This document shows, one piece after another, positions 5,713-6,501 of a DNA stretch of 6,501 nt. Made by a program: the position numbers and the translations under genes. The number at the start of each line of letters is the position of its first letter. The stretch's first letter is position 1. This stretch comes from a bacterium (GTDB lineage Bacteria; Desulfobacterota; DSWW01), in the NCBI GenBank assembly GCA_030609865.1, contig JAUWSZ010000155.1:1-6501 (forward strand), in the 5' to 3' direction. The notes under the pieces were generated by a model, which saw nothing but the letters and a program-made list of their open reading frames with translations, was not told the origin of the DNA and searched no databases.

Positions 5713-6095
5713 AGCAGCTGAGCAAGCTCTCCGGAAGGGCCGTCAAGCCCCGCAAACTGCTGCACGGACTCATCGGCACAATGGTCTCGGAACAGATGAT
5801 CGATCCAGAGCTTCACAGGGTGCTCATTGAGGCCGTTCTGGGGTCTCCGGCGGTGATGCAGAGGGGGAGGAAGATCCTCGATGGCGTCGTCGAGGAACTG
5901 GCGGGCCTGATCGAAGAGCAGATGGTCGGTGTGTCCGCGATCAGGGTCAAGGACACAGGGCTGGCCGCCCGGATGGCAACCATCACGGGTTTCCTGCTCA
6001 CCCACTGGTTCGTCCTCGCCGGTACCGAAGAGATCAACACCGACAGGTATGTGGACGAAGTGACCGATCTGCTGGCAAGGTATCTCTTCGAGTGA
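5703..6095 (+). pseudogene. TetR-family regulator, DNA-binding domain missing
   Basis: About 130 codons are open from LLAEQLSKLSGRAVKPRKL at 5703 to the TGA at 6093-6095. The sequence matches the ligand-binding half of TetR regulators: DPELHRVLIEAVLGSP, a long helical stretch to LIEEQ, then AARMATITGFLLTHWFVLAG and the terminal YVDEVTDLLARYLFE. TetR proteins are usually about 190-210 residues with a helix-turn-helix in the first 50-60; that part is absent here. Reading further left in frame gives sequence antisense to the RND gene with no helix-turn-helix. The first ATG (5781) would give a 104-residue remnant with no Shine-Dalgarno before it, so it cannot bind DNA as a TetR repressor. Its divergent orientation relative to the RND gene is the standard layout for a TetR repressor and the exporter it controls, so the two were probably partners. 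Confidence 0.75.
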
Positions 6096-6098
6096 CCC

Positions 6099-6117
6099 AA
6101 GGCCGTTCCAAGGCCTT
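6099..6117. repeat. Small hairpin just after the TetR remnant
   Basis: AAGGCC (6099-6104) and GGCCTT (6112-6117) form a 6-base stem with a 7-base loop, starting 4 bases after the stop. No T-run follows, so it is at best a weak terminator. CCAAGGCC also occurs twice here as a direct repeat (6097-6104 and 6108-6115), so chance similarity is possible. Confidence 0.3.
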
Positions 6118-6151
6118 CTCATTGACACGCAAGGGTCCTTCATTCCATACT

Positions 6152-6182
6152 TTTCGCCTTTTCCGGCAGGAAACGGGCGAAA
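6152..6182. terminator. Strong hairpin between convergent gene ends
   Basis: TTTCGCC (6152-6158) pairs with GGCGAAA (6176-6182), and TTTCC (6160-6164) pairs with GGAAA (6169-6173) around the loop GGCA. T6159-G6175 can wobble-pair, leaving only C6174 bulged, so the stem is about 13 pairs. It lies 57 bases past the TetR stop and 60 bases past the HDOD stop, where a shared terminator or mRNA 3' stabiliser is expected. No T-tract follows on either strand, so intrinsic termination is not certain. Confidence 0.45.
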
Positions 6183-6242
6183 CAATAAGAGGAATGGAAA
6201 TCGCGGAGACCGTTGGGAGGGAGGGCGTCTCGTCCGTGCGCT

Positions 6243-6501
6243 TCAGAGCATCAACCGGGCAAGGGCATCGCCCTTTTCAAAGCTCGGTCCGATGAGCTTC
6301 TCCACGGATTCTATCGGGATACCCCACCGAGAATGGGCGTCCCGGATCAGGCCGTCGAGTCCCAGGTCTTGCTCGTCTTCCCGAAGCCAGGCCACCAGGC
6401 TCACCGGGGCCAGGTGCTCGTAGCCTTCATAGCTGGCCCCGTGATGGCCTCCGATGGCCGCGGTGATGCTCCCGGGAAAATCCCACTCATCGCACATCCA
6501 G
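6243..6501 (-). CDS. HDOD-domain protein, C-terminal part
   Basis: The gene enters from the right edge and ends at the TGA 6245-6243, so only the last 85 codons or so are visible. The segment WDFPGSITAAIGGHHG followed by HLAPVSLVAWLRE matches the end of HDOD domains (W-x-x-P, then x-x-A-I-x-x-HH, then an A-rich helix). These are HD-GYP-related domains found in bacterial signalling proteins, often with lost phosphodiesterase activity. After the domain come about 45 residues (LGLDGLIRDAHSRWGIPIESVEKLI and on) with no motif I recognise. An ATG at 6497-6495 lies inside the domain and is not the true start, since the HDOD region needs about 130 more residues upstream. Any sensor or receiver domain, the promoter and operon partners lie outside the window. 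Confidence 0.7.
   Translation of the reverse strand, partial: WMCDEWDFPGSITAAIGGHHGASYEGYEHLAPVSLVAWLREDEQDLGLDGLIRDAHSRWGIPIESVEKLIGPSFEKGDALARLML

Noticed and set aside
4819..5721. Long plus-strand frame of 300 codons opposite the RND gene
   Set aside because: It is very rich in H, D, R and G and has no domain; it is the antisense of hydrophobic RND codons.
6122..6151. TTGACA followed after 18 bases by CATACT, a possible plus-strand promoter
   Set aside because: The -10 is only four of six, and nothing coding on the plus strand follows; the open frame 6092-6295 has no Shine-Dalgarno or family resemblance.
5685..6185. Minus-strand frame that might have supplied the missing RND N-terminus by frameshift
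   Set aside because: The translation has no membrane segment or RND periplasmic motif and is antisense to the TetR remnant, so the RND truncation is not a simple frameshift.

Overview
The window is bacterial, gene-dense and mostly GC-rich. It looks like a piece of a Gram-negative, probably anaerobic or versatile proteobacterial chromosome. Three genes point that way: a PreA-like flavin/iron-sulfur oxidoreductase, an RND-superfamily exporter of the type common in Deltaproteobacteria/Desulfobacterota, and an HDOD protein. The taxonomic guess is weak, because no rRNA or marker gene is present. No tRNA, CRISPR, insertion sequence or origin was seen.

Layout from left to right. (1) Positions 1-107 hold no recognisable gene, but end in a near-consensus promoter placed so that the antitoxin mRNA would start at or within a few bases of its ATG. 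(2) Positions 108-802 hold a VapBC toxin-antitoxin operon: a ribbon-helix-helix antitoxin and a PIN-domain RNase with a 4-base overlap. (3) Positions 828-1332 hold a MarR-family regulator behind a near-consensus promoter. A GC-rich dyad lies in the promoter spacer, and a TTTGA-TAT-TCAAA dyad lies at the predicted transcription start. (4) Positions 1340-4026 hold a probable two-gene operon. The first gene is a PreA/dihydroorotate-dehydrogenase-like FMN protein with a C-terminal 2x[4Fe-4S] ferredoxin domain. The second is an alpha/beta hydrolase of the FrsA/Ayg1/pseudooxynicotine-hydrolase type. Its promoter carries the same 12-base operator word as the MarR promoter plus a long perfect palindrome. 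(5) Positions 4021-6095 hold the remains of a divergent exporter/regulator pair: an RND transporter on the minus strand and a TetR regulator on the plus strand. Both lack their N-terminal parts, and they meet head to head at about 5700-5712. (6) Positions 6096-6242 are intergenic and hold a strong hairpin. (7) Positions 6243-6501 hold the 3' end of a minus-strand HDOD-domain gene that runs off the window.

How it fits together. The repeated operator argues that the MarR protein represses both itself and the oxidoreductase-hydrolase operon. That operon could reduce a ring or enone-like substrate and then hydrolyse the product. The substrate is unknown, and no NAD(P)H-binding partner subunit is encoded next to the oxidoreductase. 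The hydrolase is clearly more AT-rich than its neighbours, which suggests recent acquisition. The beheaded RND/TetR pair is best read as a deletion that removed the shared regulatory region and both N-termini, unless it is an assembly join.
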